DNA of 64,000 nt from Phycisphaerales bacterium UBA1161 (lineage in GTDB: Bacteria > Planctomycetota > Phycisphaerae > Tepidisphaerales > Tepidisphaeraceae). Positions 26,102-34,998 of this stretch are shown here, one piece after another. The position numbers were made by a program, and so were the translations under genes. Below the pieces are notes generated by a model. It did not search any database, was not told the origin of the DNA, and was given only the letters and a program-made list of their open reading frames with translations. Where the stretch lies: assembly GCA_002311745.1 (NCBI GenBank), contig DBZL01000071.1, forward strand, positions 207 to 64,206, read 5' to 3'. Positions within the stretch are counted from its first letter, which is position 1. Each line of letters begins with the position of its first letter.

Positions 26102-26910
26102 ATCTGCAGCGGCCGGAGCTGATCGATCAAACCGTGCTTGAACGCCAGCTCGTGGAAACGGCGTATCGCTTGAAGCTGGCTCGGTCCGATGTCGTATTTG
26201 AGCAGCTCGCCCAGGTATTGGCGGGCCAGGTCCACCGGCCAGCCGAGTGCGGCGGCGTGCTGCCGCACGATGGCGTCCACGTGGGCCAGGGCCAACCGCT
26301 TGGCGCGCTCCAGCCGCTGCGGCAGATCGCCCAAATCCACCTCCGCGCGCGTGGTCCAGACGGCAAAGACAAACGGCATGCCCGTCAGCTCTTTCCACAG
26401 GGCGCCCAGATCGATGTGCCTGGGTTTGTCGGGCGGCTGCCGGCGCACGACCTTGTCCCCGATGAGCAGCACGGCGGTGTGCGCCGCCGCGTCGGCCGCG
26501 GCCAAGTCCACCAGCTTGGGTTTCAGCCCCCAGCGCTCCGCCAAAAGAATCTGGGCCAGGACGGTGGAGGTGTGACTGTCGCGGTCGCAGGCAAGGGTTT
26601 GGATTTTTTCGATCGGCTCAGCGCTGAAGATTCGCACGGTCAGAGTGGGCCCGTCGCATCCGATGCCGCCCGCGGGCACCAGCTTCAGGCCGGCGTGACG
26701 CTGGTAATCGATCACCGGCAACAGCGCCAGGTCGTAGCGCCGCGTTCGCAGCCCCTCCAGCAGCCGCGCCGGCACCTCCAGGTCCAATTGCAGACGCGGA
26801 TCATCCTCCAGGCCGTAGATCAGCGGCTTGGCGTTGAGGTAGCTGACGCTGCCGACGTGCAGCACCGGTCGCACCCGTCCGGCGGGCGCTTGAGCGACGG
26901 CTGGATCCAT
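26095..26910 (-). CDS. mqnA: Chorismate dehydratase (futalosine pathway of menaquinone)
   Basis: Turns chorismate to 3-enolpyruvyl benzoate, the first step of the futalosine route to menaquinone. 271 residues from ATG 26910. The mark VGSVSYLNAKPLIYGLE opens the protein; ARLLEGLRTRRYDLALLPVIDY, SHTSTVLAQILLAERW, and ADAAAHTAVLLIGDKV follow, as in MqnA/MqnD periplasmic-binding-like folds. Other mqn genes are not near. It implies menaquinone respiration, in line with nuoC in this window. The frame upstream of 26910 to 27078 runs into the AraC gene end. Confidence 0.9.
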   Translation of the reverse strand: MDPAVAQAPAGRVRPVLHVGSVSYLNAKPLIYGLEDDPRLQLDLEVPARLLEGLRTRRYDLALLPVIDYQRHAGLKLVPAGGIGCDGPTLTVRIFSAEPIEKIQTLACDRDSHTSTVLAQILLAERWGLKPKLVDLAAADAAAHTAVLLIGDKVVRRQPPDKPRHIDLGALWKELTGMPFVFAVWTTRAEVDLGDLPQRLERAKRLALAHVDAIVRQHAAALGWPVDLARQYLGELLKYDIGPSQLQAIRRFHELAFKHGLIDQLRPLQIY

Positions 26911-26981
26911 GGCGCAACGGTATCGACGGGCCGAGGCCTTGTCTCGCCTTTCAACAGTTTTGAAATCGGCCCGATGTCGTT

Positions 26982-28109
26982 TTACAGCATCGACGCCCAT
27001 TTGCGCCAGCGCGTGGGGGTCAGGCCGGTGGCTTGCTTGAAACGGCTGGTGAAGTGGCTCTGGTGGGCAAAGCCGCACGACTTGGCAATCCCCGCCAGAT
27101 CTTGGTCACCCGACATCAGCGTCCTTTTGGCCTGAAAGATTTGACACTCCAGGAGAAAATGCTTGGGCGTGATGCCGAGCAATTCGGTAAACCGCCGGTG
27201 AAAATGGAACGCGCTGAGGTGGACCGTCTCGGCGATTTGGCTCAGCGAGGGACCGCGGCCAAATTCCTGGTGCATGAACTGCATCGCCCCGACCAGCCGC
27301 GCCAGCTCCGGATCGGCGGCGAAATCCGACGCCCGCAACTTCAGCCAATCACAGCAGGCGGGCTGAAGACAGTAGAAGACGAACGACCCGCCGCCCAGCG
27401 CCGGATACTTCGGAAAATACACGACGCGAAACGCGCACAGTTGTCCGTCCGAATCCGGCACCACCAGGCGATCGGAAGTGTAAACGTCGCGAGCATCCTT
27501 CAGACGCCGACGGGCATCCTGCATCAGTTGTTCGGCGACGCGCGATTCCAACGCGGCATGACTCTCGGGCGTGCGCAACTGCAGCGACGAATCCACAATC
27601 AGCTGTCCCGCGCGCGGCCGGATCATCCAGGGCGGTGGATTGGCGCACAACTCGCTTCCGCGCCCGGCGCGCGCAGCCGCGGCCAACCGATCAACCTCCT
27701 TGGCGGTCTGGTCGATGACACGCAGCTCCGCATCCGTGAAATCTCCCAGCTCCTGGTTGCGATGCACGTGAATGGCGCCGGCGTACCCCTCCAGGAGGGG
27801 CGCCTCCAAGGGGGCAGCGGCCAGATAACGCACACGGGCGGGCCGAAGGAATTTTTGGTAATAATGGGATTGCTCGAAGGCGCCGCCGGGCCAGGACCGC
27901 TCGGCGTCCATCGGCTCCTTGGCGGCAATCGCCCGCCAGGTGACGGCGTCCTCGGTATGAAACTCCCGGGCGTAGGACTTGACCCAGTCCTGAGGCAGAT
28001 GGCTGGGCTGGATGATCTGCAAGCCGCCTCGCGGCATCGATGAGACGATCCAGGCCTCGCTCATTCGCAGGGACGAGGCTAGGTTGTTAAATAGTTGCCT
28101 GTAGGCCAC
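26982..28109 (-). CDS. AraC-family transcription regulator with N-terminal GAF-like sensor
   Basis: 375 residues. The C-terminal 100 residues form two helix-turn-helix motifs: LSQIAETVHLSAFHFHRRFTELLGITPKHF and LAGIAKSCGFAHQSHFTSRFKQATGLTPTRWR. The first 170 residues look like the GAF/PAS-type autoinducer-binding fold of LuxR proteins (VSSMPRGGLQIIQPSHLPQDW, SYAREFHTEDAVTWR), and 180-260 form a second helical or sensor region. Start GTG 28109 (ATG 28064 possible). It faces a 560-nt AT-rich spacer that may hold its operator. Confidence 0.8.
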   Translation of the reverse strand: MAYRQLFNNLASSLRMSEAWIVSSMPRGGLQIIQPSHLPQDWVKSYAREFHTEDAVTWRAIAAKEPMDAERSWPGGAFEQSHYYQKFLRPARVRYLAAAPLEAPLLEGYAGAIHVHRNQELGDFTDAELRVIDQTAKEVDRLAAAARAGRGSELCANPPPWMIRPRAGQLIVDSSLQLRTPESHAALESRVAEQLMQDARRRLKDARDVYTSDRLVVPDSDGQLCAFRVVYFPKYPALGGGSFVFYCLQPACCDWLKLRASDFAADPELARLVGAMQFMHQEFGRGPSLSQIAETVHLSAFHFHRRFTELLGITPKHFLLECQIFQAKRTLMSGDQDLAGIAKSCGFAHQSHFTSRFKQATGLTPTRWRKWASML

Positions 28110-28676
28110 GTTTCTTCAGCCACAATGCGCGTCTATATCGATGGATAACAAACGACTACTTCCCACCACCTGTGACGGCAACTGCTCGCTGCATCAGGTG
28201 AATTTGATTTGTTATCTAACTACGTTGACCGTGTCAACATGTAAGTCGATCTAACGCTCAATACCACAAGAATTTACAAAATACATGCCACTTGAAGATT
28301 ATCGACAAAATTCGATCATTGCCGCGCAAAAATCATAATGGGAACACCACGTTTGTAGGTGTGCGGCGCCTGCCGTTGATGTTGGCGGATTGCAACATAT
28401 TGCCCAAATTGAATGTATCATGATGCTGTAATTCCACTTGCCGTTACAGACCGATTTGCGCCGGCAACTTCCAAAGCGGCTTCCCAACCGCTGTCGCGCG
28501 GTCCAGAACCCTTTCCCAAAACCGGCACAGGGGTTGTATGTTCTGCGGGTGAGGATCGCGTATGTTGGCGCTGCTCACCAGCCCCCCATTTTGGGATCGG
28601 AAGATCAGGATCGCCATCCTGGCGCTGGCCACCTATCTGGCCATGTGTTGACTTTGCCCCGCCGGCCGTCCCGGAA
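28110..28676. other. AT-rich intergenic region with nested inverted repeats
   Basis: 567 nt without a gene I can support; both flanking genes read leftward. 28110-28430 is markedly AT-richer than its surroundings. It holds GTTGAC-cgt-GTCAAC (28224-28238) and gataacaaa (28144-28152) facing tttgttatc (28208-28216). They could be binding sites of the AraC regulator or parts of an RNA. No tRNA fold was seen. Confidence 0.5.
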
Positions 28677-29216
28677 TCAGCCGCCCGATTTCCTGTCCGC
28701 CTCGCCGCTGCTCTTGTTGGCCGCGCTCTTGGCCTCGGGGCTTAACCCGAAAATATGAAATTGATGCGACAGCGGCTCGAAAGAGTGTTGCCGGCAAATC
28801 TCGTCGCGCAAGCTCCGCAGCTTCTCGCTGCTGAACTCGATCACCTTTCCGGTGCTAACGCAGATGAGGTAGTCGTAGGCCTGCCGGCCGGCGATCACTT
28901 CGTAGTAGGATTGCTTGTTGTCGAAGAAGACCTGCTTGAGAATTCCCGCGTCCTGGAGGTGCGCCAGAGTTCGATAGACGGTGGCGCGGCTGACGCGGTG
29001 GCCCAGTCGCCGCAGATCAACCGCCAATCGCTCGGCTTCGAACAGACCGCTTTGCCGCAGCACCGCGTCGAGGATCATGGCCCGCTCGGGGGTGAATTTC
29101 AGTTTTTGCCCGTGCAGATAGCGGCGAAAAACGGCGCAGATCGGCTCGTACGGCAGGGCCGGCCGCCCCCCGGAAATCCTGGGCACGTTGGGCAGAATGT
29201 GCGGCCCGCCAGCCAT
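28677..29216 (-). CDS. Fur-family metalloregulator with altered metal site
   Basis: 179 residues. The winged helix is classical: LTPERAMILDAVL-type start (KFTPERAMILDAVLRQSGLFEAE), then HRVSRATVYRTLAHLQDAGIL. In the dimerisation part, the HHDH of Fur (first metal site) is replaced by AYDY at 113-116, and the second Cys of the CxxC zinc motif is Thr (CVST); GKVIEFSSEKL and SHQFHIFG with the later His remain. Extra residues at both ends (Pro-rich head, SGEADRKSGG tail). It would repress iron- or peroxide-linked genes if metal binding is kept. Confidence 0.85.
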   Translation of the reverse strand: MAGGPHILPNVPRISGGRPALPYEPICAVFRRYLHGQKLKFTPERAMILDAVLRQSGLFEAERLAVDLRRLGHRVSRATVYRTLAHLQDAGILKQVFFDNKQSYYEVIAGRQAYDYLICVSTGKVIEFSSEKLRSLRDEICRQHSFEPLSHQFHIFGLSPEAKSAANKSSGEADRKSGG

Positions 29217-29276
29217 ATAGAAAGTTTATCCCGCACCGCGGGATTTGGCCATCCGCCGGCAAAACCAAAACAAAAT

Positions 29277-29421
29277 GCAACCACGGAGGCACGGAGACAC
29301 GGAGGCCAACTTGTCTCATAACCCCATTCGCCTAAATCCAAGCCTTAGGATTTTGACGATCCAATGCGGGTGTGCGCTGATCGAACGCAGCGACTCCGTG
29401 TCTCCGTGCCTCCGTGGTTGC
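29277..29421. repeat. 28-nt perfect inverted repeat pair
   Basis: 29277-29304 (gcaaccacggaggcacggag and on) is the exact reverse complement of 29394-29421; 89 nt lie between. The unit has internal 7- to 8-nt echoes of acggag. It can form a long cruciform or hairpin. The arms flank no gene and end 21 nt before the stop of the next coding region. Similar gene-free arms appear in other environmental genomes from memory; I could not check. Confidence 0.85.
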
Positions 29422-29442
29422 CTTTATCTTTGAGAGTGGCGG

Positions 29443-29724
29443 TCAACGGTTGAGATTTCGTCCCGCCAGGGCGCGGGCGATAGTCGCCGGGGAATTGGGA
29501 ACGGAATTGGGCCCGCGGTCATCCACAAGCTGCGCCGTCAAGCGCCGATTGCCCTCCACCAGCGGCTTGCCGATGATCTGCCCGATCTGGTTGACCTCTT
29601 CCTGCTTGGCCGCCAGCTTCTTTTCCAACTCCTGAATCTGCAGTTCGACGTGCTGGTAATCCTTCAGGGCAGCGGCGTACAGCTCCTCGCCTTCCTTGAG
29701 CCACTCGGCAATCGATTTGGCCAC
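29443..29724 (-). CDS. Small coiled-coil protein of unknown function
   Basis: 93 residues from GTG 29724, which has GGAGG 8 nt ahead; GTG 29742 or ATG 29739 would add 5-6 residues. AKSIAEWLKEGEELYAAAL is followed by a heptad-rich helix (VELQIQELEKKLAAKQEEVNQIGQIIG) and a loose tail. No membrane segment, no cofactor motif. No family name known to me. Confidence 0.55.
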   Translation of the reverse strand: MAKSIAEWLKEGEELYAAALKDYQHVELQIQELEKKLAAKQEEVNQIGQIIGKPLVEGNRRLTAQLVDDRGPNSVPNSPATIARALAGRNLNR

Positions 29725-30019
29725 GACGCAAACCTCCATCACACTTCACCGCCAAGAGTGATCTTCGACCAGTCAAAGGCGGCGGATTGCCATAATCTAG
29801 CAGATTCGGCGGTCCGGTAATACCGCGATAACCCTTGGATTGTCCGTTGGCTGCGGTGGCCTCTTGCCTGCGGCCAAACGCCGGTTCAGAAGCACCGGTT
29901 CACCTGTTTAGGGGATTGCACGCCGAAACGCACTTCGACTACAATGGTAGATGTGGCGTGGGGCGGTTGGGGCCGCATGTGCGGCGGCATGTGCGGCAGA
30001 ACGGGCGTCGCTGGCCGAA
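29725..30019. other. Intergenic region, no gene seen
   Basis: 295 nt between two minus-strand genes. Repeats of gccgcatgtgcggcggcatgtgcggc at about 29960-29998 (period 11-12) give a short low-complexity stretch. Nothing else can be supported. Confidence 0.4.
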
Positions 30020-30565
30020 TCAATGCTGCACCCAACGGGCCAGCAACTCTGCTCGGCTGCAGACGCCGAAGCGTTTGTAGAGCGATTTGACGTAAACGTG
30101 GACGGTATGCCGGCTGATGGCCAGGCGGGAGGCGATTTGCTTTTCGGCGTTGCCGGCCAGCAGCAACTCCAGCGTCTGCCGCTGCCGGGGCGAAAGAGGC
30201 CCACCGCCCAGGCTGCGGACGGCGTTGCCGCCCTCCACGAGCTGCTCGCCCAGCAGTTTGCAGAACATGGCGATCAGCCGGCGCTTGCGCGCGACCCCAT
30301 TGGATGGGGCCAGTTCGGCGGGCCCGCACGATCCGCCGTCGGTATTGCGACTGCCGCCTTGGCAGCCGAGCCTCCCGCCTTGGTCGCTGGCGGTGCGCAC
30401 ACTGGTGGTGCACACTGGGCCGTCGCCGGCCATCGGCTGCAATCCGCCCGACGCCCGGATCAGCGCCCGGACGTCGCCCAAGCGAGAACCACTGCGCGGC
30501 CGCGCCGCCATGGGCCGCCCCGCCTTCTGGGCTGCTTGCCCTGTGGGCCGTTTGCCCATCCCCAC
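30020..30565 (-). CDS. LuxR-type (GerE) helix-turn-helix regulator
   Basis: Up to 181 residues; the last 60 are a GerE domain: LSPRQRQTLELLLAGNAEKQIASRLAISRHTVHVYVKSLYKRFGV ending in RAELLARWV. Residues 90-120 (RKRRLIAMFCKLLGEQL) form one helical stretch that in related proteins precedes the domain. The first 85 residues are loose and Gly/Pro-rich, so the real start may be later (ATG at 30268). No receiver domain, so it is an orphan regulator. Confidence 0.7.
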   Translation of the reverse strand: MGMGKRPTGQAAQKAGRPMAARPRSGSRLGDVRALIRASGGLQPMAGDGPVCTTSVRTASDQGGRLGCQGGSRNTDGGSCGPAELAPSNGVARKRRLIAMFCKLLGEQLVEGGNAVRSLGGGPLSPRQRQTLELLLAGNAEKQIASRLAISRHTVHVYVKSLYKRFGVCSRAELLARWVQH

Positions 30566-30676
30566 ATTAGGCGAATTGCCCGACTTGCTGTCTTCCCGCT
30601 AACACTATACCCACCACGCCCGCCCCAAGCCACGAGAAGCTGGCGGCCACGGCTGGCGCGTTAGAAGGAGCGCAGC

Positions 30677-31003
30677 ATGTCACGCAGCGAGCAAAATTTC
30701 CAAAAAAAGCAGTGCTGGCTCGATGTTTTCGAATCCAGCGATTTTGAGGGAAAAATGCGCCGCTATTTCGGGCCGACGCGGCTCAGGACCCTCTGTGCCG
30801 GCAGCGCCATCGTCGGCCCCGGAGCGGTTGTGCATCTCCTGGGCCGCCGTCGCGGCCGGCCTATCACCATCCAACTCCCACCCAAACGCCTAATCCCCAA
30901 TTTGGCCGCCGCCCTACGCGGGTTCGTTGCGCAGCGGGTCTGCATCTGCCCGCCGGCTCAGCTGCGCCCCGGAGCGAAAAAAACCGCGGCATCCGGCGGC
31001 TGA
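30677..31003 (+). CDS. Small basic protein of unknown function
   Basis: 108 residues with a good ribosome site (agaaggag, 6 nt before ATG 30677). The head SRSEQNFQKKQCWLDVFESSDFEGKMRRYFG is charged; the middle has a Gly/Val turn SAIVGPGAVVHLLGRRRGRP. Cys-containing end (VCICPPAQLRPG). No known motif. Gap of 111 nt to yjbQ. Confidence 0.5.
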   Translation: MSRSEQNFQKKQCWLDVFESSDFEGKMRRYFGPTRLRTLCAGSAIVGPGAVVHLLGRRRGRPITIQLPPKRLIPNLAAALRGFVAQRVCICPPAQLRPGAKKTAASGG

Positions 31004-31114
31004 TCCCCCGCTCACGCGGTTTCATCTTTGGGCATCTGGCGCCGTATCATGTCGCATCCGGACGCCGGCCAACCGGCGTTGGGACATGCAAATTGCAGGA
31101 AAAGGAGCCACGCC

Positions 31115-31546
31115 ATGAGAGCCATCCCGTCCCAGTCCCAAAGTCTGCGCACGCACAGCCGCGACGAAATGATCGACGTGACGGACCTGGTGGGCAAGCT
31201 GGCGGCGGACAAGGGCGTACGTGACGGGTTTGTCATCGTTTACGTGCCGCACACCACCGCCGCCATCACCATCAACGAGAATGCTGACCCGGACGTGCAG
31301 CACGATATTCTGGCCAAATTGCAGGCCCTGATCCCCAAGTCCGAACCGTATTACCAGCACGGCGAAGGCAATAGCGACAGCCACATCAAGACCTCCCTGG
31401 TTGGCCAAAGTGTCACGGTATTGATCGAAGGCGGCCGGCTGATGCTGGGCCGATGGCAAGGAATTTTCTTCTGCGAATTCGACGGCCCGCGCCAACGCGA
31501 TTTGATCGTAAAACTGATCGACTTGGAATCGGCCGGGGGCGATTGA
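31115..31546 (+). CDS. yjbQ: YjbQ/UPF0047 protein
   Basis: 143 residues from ATG 31115 with aaaggag 9 nt ahead. Family marks: GFVIVYVPHTTAAITINENADPDVQHDIL and GEGNSDSHIKTSLVGQSVTVLIEGGRLMLGRWQGIFFCEFDGPR. Members form trimers with a metal-like histidine site; some complement thiamin phosphate synthase mutants, but the natural role is not settled. Not next to other thiamin genes; thiL lies 7 kb on. Confidence 0.92.
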   Translation: MRAIPSQSQSLRTHSRDEMIDVTDLVGKLAADKGVRDGFVIVYVPHTTAAITINENADPDVQHDILAKLQALIPKSEPYYQHGEGNSDSHIKTSLVGQSVTVLIEGGRLMLGRWQGIFFCEFDGPRQRDLIVKLIDLESAGGD

Positions 31547-31617
31547 TCGCCAAGTACGCCTCCGGCCGGGGGATGGGCTGATTTCTCCTGTATCGTGTTG
31601 GCGGGAGCGTCAAAATT

Positions 31618-31646
31618 TTGTTGCGGTGGGGAAGAGGCGTTGTAAA
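31618..31646 (+). promoter_or_regulatory. Weak candidate promoter of the CTERM-protein gene
   Basis: TTGTTG (31618-31623) and TGTAAA (31641-31646) have a 17-nt spacer, about 80 nt before ATG 31727. Each box matches the sigma-70 consensus only at three or four of six positions. Confidence 0.25.
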
Positions 31647-31726
31647 ATGGATTCTTGCGGCATTTCCAGTGGGTGCTGAAAATGGCCGCGTGGGCGAATT
31701 TCTGGTTGGGACAAAGGAGGAGCCTC

Positions 31727-32482
31727 ATGTTTCGCGAGTCGGTGGTGTGGATGGCCGCGGCTATTGCCGTAGGCGCATGGGCAGCGCCAGTACGCGCGCT
31801 GACTTTGAATCCGGGTGACGATCTTCTGAACCAGACGATCCCGACGCAAAGCGGTGCGCCGTCGGGCACGGTACTCGCTGATACGAGCCAGAGCGTTACT
31901 CTGATGAGTGGGAGCGTGACACTGCTCAGCGGCACGCTCGAGCAGCAGGTGTTGCAGGACCCGGTGAGCAAGCAGCTCACGTTTTTTGACAGTTTCACGC
32001 CGACGACGGGGTCCAGCTTCGTCGGCAATCCGTCGGTGCTGCTGAGCAGCTACAAGGGATTTGCCACGGATCTGCAGGGATTCATCTCTCCGATTGCCGC
32101 GGGGAGCATCAAGGGGGAGATGGCGCGTTCGGCGGATGGATCGACGATTTCGGCATTGAGCCTGTCGGCGCAGAATGCCTCGGAGCAGGCCGTGGCGTTC
32201 GGCGGCCTGGCGGTCGTGACGGATGCCACGACGTGGGATAAGAATGGATCGCTGGAACTATCCATAAGTGTGCCGCAGACCGCGGTGGAAGTGACCGAGG
32301 TCACGCCCGATCAGCCGACGCCGCCGCTGGAGGGCAGCCAGACGTTGGCGGCGTACGAGCCGATCCCCGTGCCCGTGACGCCGGGCGTGCCGCTGCCGCC
32401 GGCCCTGGAGATGGGCATCGTCGCTCTGGCCGGCGCTTTTGGGCTGCAGCAAGCTCGCAGGTTGTGGGCGCGATCCCATTGA
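31727..32482 (+). CDS. Exported protein with a PEP-CTERM-like (VPLP) sorting tail
   Basis: 251 residues. ATG 31727 has AAAGGAGG 6 nt ahead; the first residues MFRESVVWMAAAIAVGAWAAPVRA are a signal peptide. The mature part is Ser/Thr-rich and low in charge, of the adhesin or matrix kind. The tail is VPLPPALEMGIVALAGAFGLQQARRLW: a short Pro motif, a hydrophobic helix, then basic residues, as in PEP-CTERM/VPxP proteins processed by exosortases in Gram-negative bacteria that make extracellular polysaccharide. The gene is closed by a terminator. Confidence 0.65.
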   Translation: MFRESVVWMAAAIAVGAWAAPVRALTLNPGDDLLNQTIPTQSGAPSGTVLADTSQSVTLMSGSVTLLSGTLEQQVLQDPVSKQLTFFDSFTPTTGSSFVGNPSVLLSSYKGFATDLQGFISPIAAGSIKGEMARSADGSTISALSLSAQNASEQAVAFGGLAVVTDATTWDKNGSLELSISVPQTAVEVTEVTPDQPTPPLEGSQTLAAYEPIPVPVTPGVPLPPALEMGIVALAGAFGLQQARRLWARSH

Positions 32483-32509
32483 ACGGCCATTACATTTTGT
32501 GAGCAACCT

Positions 32510-32546
32510 CATCGGCGGCGCCGAGGGCCGCCGATGACTTTTTTTT
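32510..32546 (+). terminator. Rho-independent terminator of the CTERM-protein gene
   Basis: A perfect 10-bp stem CATCGGCGGC/GCCGCCGATG (32510-32519 with 32527-32536) with 7-nt loop, followed by acttttttttgc (8 T). Confidence 0.9.
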
Positions 32547-32649
32547 GCGCCGCGGCCAACTGGACTTGCCCGCCGGACGGCAGTGTAATGCCGCGACGGC
32601 TTGTGCTTGGCTCGCAAGCCCGATGTAAGAGCCTTCAAGGAAACGCCCC

Positions 32650-33531
32650 ATGCGCACGACGATCGTCTCGGCGGGGGATGCGGCATTTTTCCCGCAGCTC
32701 AAGGGATTGATCGCCTCGATTTACGATCACCGACCGGATGACCGCATCGACATTTCGCTCATCGACGTGGGGTTGCTGCCGGAGCAATTGGCGGAGGTGG
32801 GCAGCTTCGTTCGCAACGTTGCGCCGGGGCAATGGAACTTCGAATTTCCCAAGCAGGCGCAATCGCCGCGATGGATGCAGGCCCAGAGCTCCCGCCCCTT
32901 TTTGCGTCAGTATTTTCCCGGCTACGACGTGTACCTCTGGATGGACGGCGACACCTGGCTGCAAGACTGGCGCGCGGTGGACCTGTTGATCCAGGGCGCG
33001 CAGCGCAAGGGTTTGGCCATCGTGCCGGAGATTCACTGCGCCTACCCGTATCTCTACGGCGAGGGGAATTTGCCCCAATACACGCATCGATATTACGAAG
33101 TCTCGTTCGGCGCCGAGACGGCCAACAAAATGTGGATGAAGCCGATCTTCAACTCGGGCGTCTTTGCCCTGGCGCACGACACGCATTTTTGGCTGGCGTA
33201 CGCGGACCGCGTCAAGGCGGCCTTCTCGGGGGTCCTCCACAAATGGGCCGAGCAGTGCGCGTTGAATCTGGTGATCTACGCCAACCGCTCTGCCGTGGAG
33301 GTTCTGCCCGCCTGGTGCAACTGGATCTGCTGCTACGCGTTGCCCGCGCTCGATCCGGTGGGCCAATGCCTCTGTGAGCCGATCGCCCCTTATCAGCGGC
33401 TGTCGGTGGTGCACATGACGCAAATGAACAAGGGCCTGCGCACGCTGGGGACGACGGATCAGCGGAGGGTGACGCTCCCGCTGGACTACCTGGATTTCAA
33501 AGCCGCCGTAGCGGAGGGGGCCGGCGCGTGA
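32650..33531 (+). CDS. GT-A glycosyltransferase, GT8-like
   Basis: 293 residues. The nucleotide-sugar site is the DxD in YLWMDGDTWLQDW (99-101). The order TTIVSAGDAAFFPQLKGLIASI at the start, DxD in the middle, and FNSGVFALAHD plus WAEQCALNLVIYAN further on is typical of the GT8 and related GT-A folds. A His-containing site near the end is SVVHMTQMNKGL. Likely builds a surface or storage glycan. The substrate cannot be told. The stop is 1 nt from the convergent gatA stop. Confidence 0.75.
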   Translation: MRTTIVSAGDAAFFPQLKGLIASIYDHRPDDRIDISLIDVGLLPEQLAEVGSFVRNVAPGQWNFEFPKQAQSPRWMQAQSSRPFLRQYFPGYDVYLWMDGDTWLQDWRAVDLLIQGAQRKGLAIVPEIHCAYPYLYGEGNLPQYTHRYYEVSFGAETANKMWMKPIFNSGVFALAHDTHFWLAYADRVKAAFSGVLHKWAEQCALNLVIYANRSAVEVLPAWCNWICCYALPALDPVGQCLCEPIAPYQRLSVVHMTQMNKGLRTLGTTDQRRVTLPLDYLDFKAAVAEGAGA

Positions 33532-33532
33532 G

Positions 33533-34993
33533 TCACAAAAGCTTGGGCCGGCGACGGTGCCAATCGGTGGCCTTTTCGTACATGCGTGCGATGCGGAGCA
33601 ATTTTTCCTCGCCGAAGGCTCTTCCCAGCAGTTGCAGGCCGATGGGCAGGGGCTGAGGTCCGGCGGTGAAGCCGCAGGGCAGGCTCAGGCCGGCGATGGC
33701 GGCGATGTTGCACGTGACGGTGAAGACGTCGCACAGGTACATCTGTAATGGATCGCCGGTCTTTTCGCCCGCCTTGAACGCCGCCGTGGGGCTGGTGGGG
33801 CAGAGAATCACGTCGCATTGCTCAAACGCCCGGTCGAAATCGCGCTTGATCAAAGCCCGCACTTTCAGCGCCCGCAGGTAATACGCGTCGTAGTAGCCAC
33901 TGGACAAGGCGTAGGTGCCGATCATGATCCGCCGCTGCACCTCTTCGCCGAAACCTTCGGCGCGGGACTTGCTGAACAGTTCGATGATGTCCCTGACCGG
34001 CTCGCGGGTGCGGTGGCCGTAGTGCACGCCGTCATAGCGAGCCAGGTTGCTGCTGGCTTCGCATGGGGCGATCACGTAGTACGCGGCGATGCCGTATTCG
34101 GTGTGCGGAAGCGAAACTTCAACGATCCGGGCGCCCAGGTTGCGATAGGTCTGCACGGCGGCATCGAAAGCGCTTTTGACCTGCGGATCCAGCCCGGCCG
34201 TCAGTTGGTATTCCTTGACGATGCCGAGGCGCAGGTCCGCCAGCGGCTGATCGAGCTGGGCCAGATAATCCGGAACCGGCGTATCGACGCTGGTGGAGTC
34301 CTTGGGGTCGCGGCCGCTGATGACGTTCATGAGCAGGGCCACGTCCGGCACGTCGTGGCCGAAGGGGCCGATCTGGTCGAGGCTGGAGGCGAAAGCGACC
34401 AGGCCGTATCGGCTGACGCGGCCGTAGGTGGGCTTGAGCCCGACGATGCCGCAGAGGGCTGCGGGCTGGCGGATCGAGCCGCCGGTGTCCGAGCCGATGG
34501 AACCGCAGCACATGCCGGCGGCCAGGGCCGCCGCCGAGCCGCCGCTGCTGCCGCCGGGCACCCGGCTGGTATCCCACGGATTGCGCGTCGTCTTGAAGGC
34601 GCTGTTTTCCGTGGATGATCCCATGGCAAATTCATCCAGATTGGTCTTGCCGACGACGACGGCTCCGGCGGATTCCAGTTTCTTGACCACGGTGGCGTCG
34701 TAGGGAGCGCGGAAATCGGCCAGCATCTTGGAGCTGCACGTGGTGGTGCCGTAGCTGGTGCACAGATTGTCCTTGATGGCGATGGGCACGCCGGCCAGCT
34801 CGCCGGCGATTTTGCCCTCGTCCACGGCCTTGGCGCGCTCCAGGGCGCGCTCGGGATAGACGCTGTTGAACGCCTGGATTTGGCTTTCCAGCCGGTCGAT
34901 GCGGTCCAGGGCCTGGCGCGTCAACTCGACGGAGGAGGTTTTCTTGTTTCGGATCGCATCGCGCGCGGCCAGGAGCGTGTCGTAGGCGAGCAT
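33533..34993 (-). CDS. gatA: Asp/Glu-tRNA(Asn/Gln) amidotransferase subunit A
   Basis: Supplies ammonia from glutamine for making Gln-tRNA(Gln) or Asn-tRNA(Asn). Amidase signature: [19 protein letters not shown] with the catalytic Lys, [52 protein letters not shown] with the Ser-cisSer pair. 486 residues from ATG 34993, right size. Follows gatC by 5 nt; gatB is not in the window. Confidence 0.96.
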   Translation of the reverse strand: MLAYDTLLAARDAIRNKKTSSVELTRQALDRIDRLESQIQAFNSVYPERALERAKAVDEGKIAGELAGVPIAIKDNLCTSYGTTTCSSKMLADFRAPYDATVVKKLESAGAVVVGKTNLDEFAMGSSTENSAFKTTRNPWDTSRVPGGSSGGSAAALAAGMCCGSIGSDTGGSIRQPAALCGIVGLKPTYGRVSRYGLVAFASSLDQIGPFGHDVPDVALLMNVISGRDPKDSTSVDTPVPDYLAQLDQPLADLRLGIVKEYQLTAGLDPQVKSAFDAAVQTYRNLGARIVEVSLPHTEYGIAAYYVIAPCEASSNLARYDGVHYGHRTREPVRDIIELFSKSRAEGFGEEVQRRIMIGTYALSSGYYDAYYLRALKVRALIKRDFDRAFEQCDVILCPTSPTAAFKAGEKTGDPLQMYLCDVFTVTCNIAAIAGLSLPCGFTAGPQPLPIGLQLLGRAFGEEKLLRIARMYEKATDWHRRRPKLL

Positions 34994-34998
34994 GGGGA

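Noticed and set aside
29277..29421. CRISPR-like repeat pair
   Set aside because: Only two arms in inverted orientation, no direct repeat array, no cas gene in the window.
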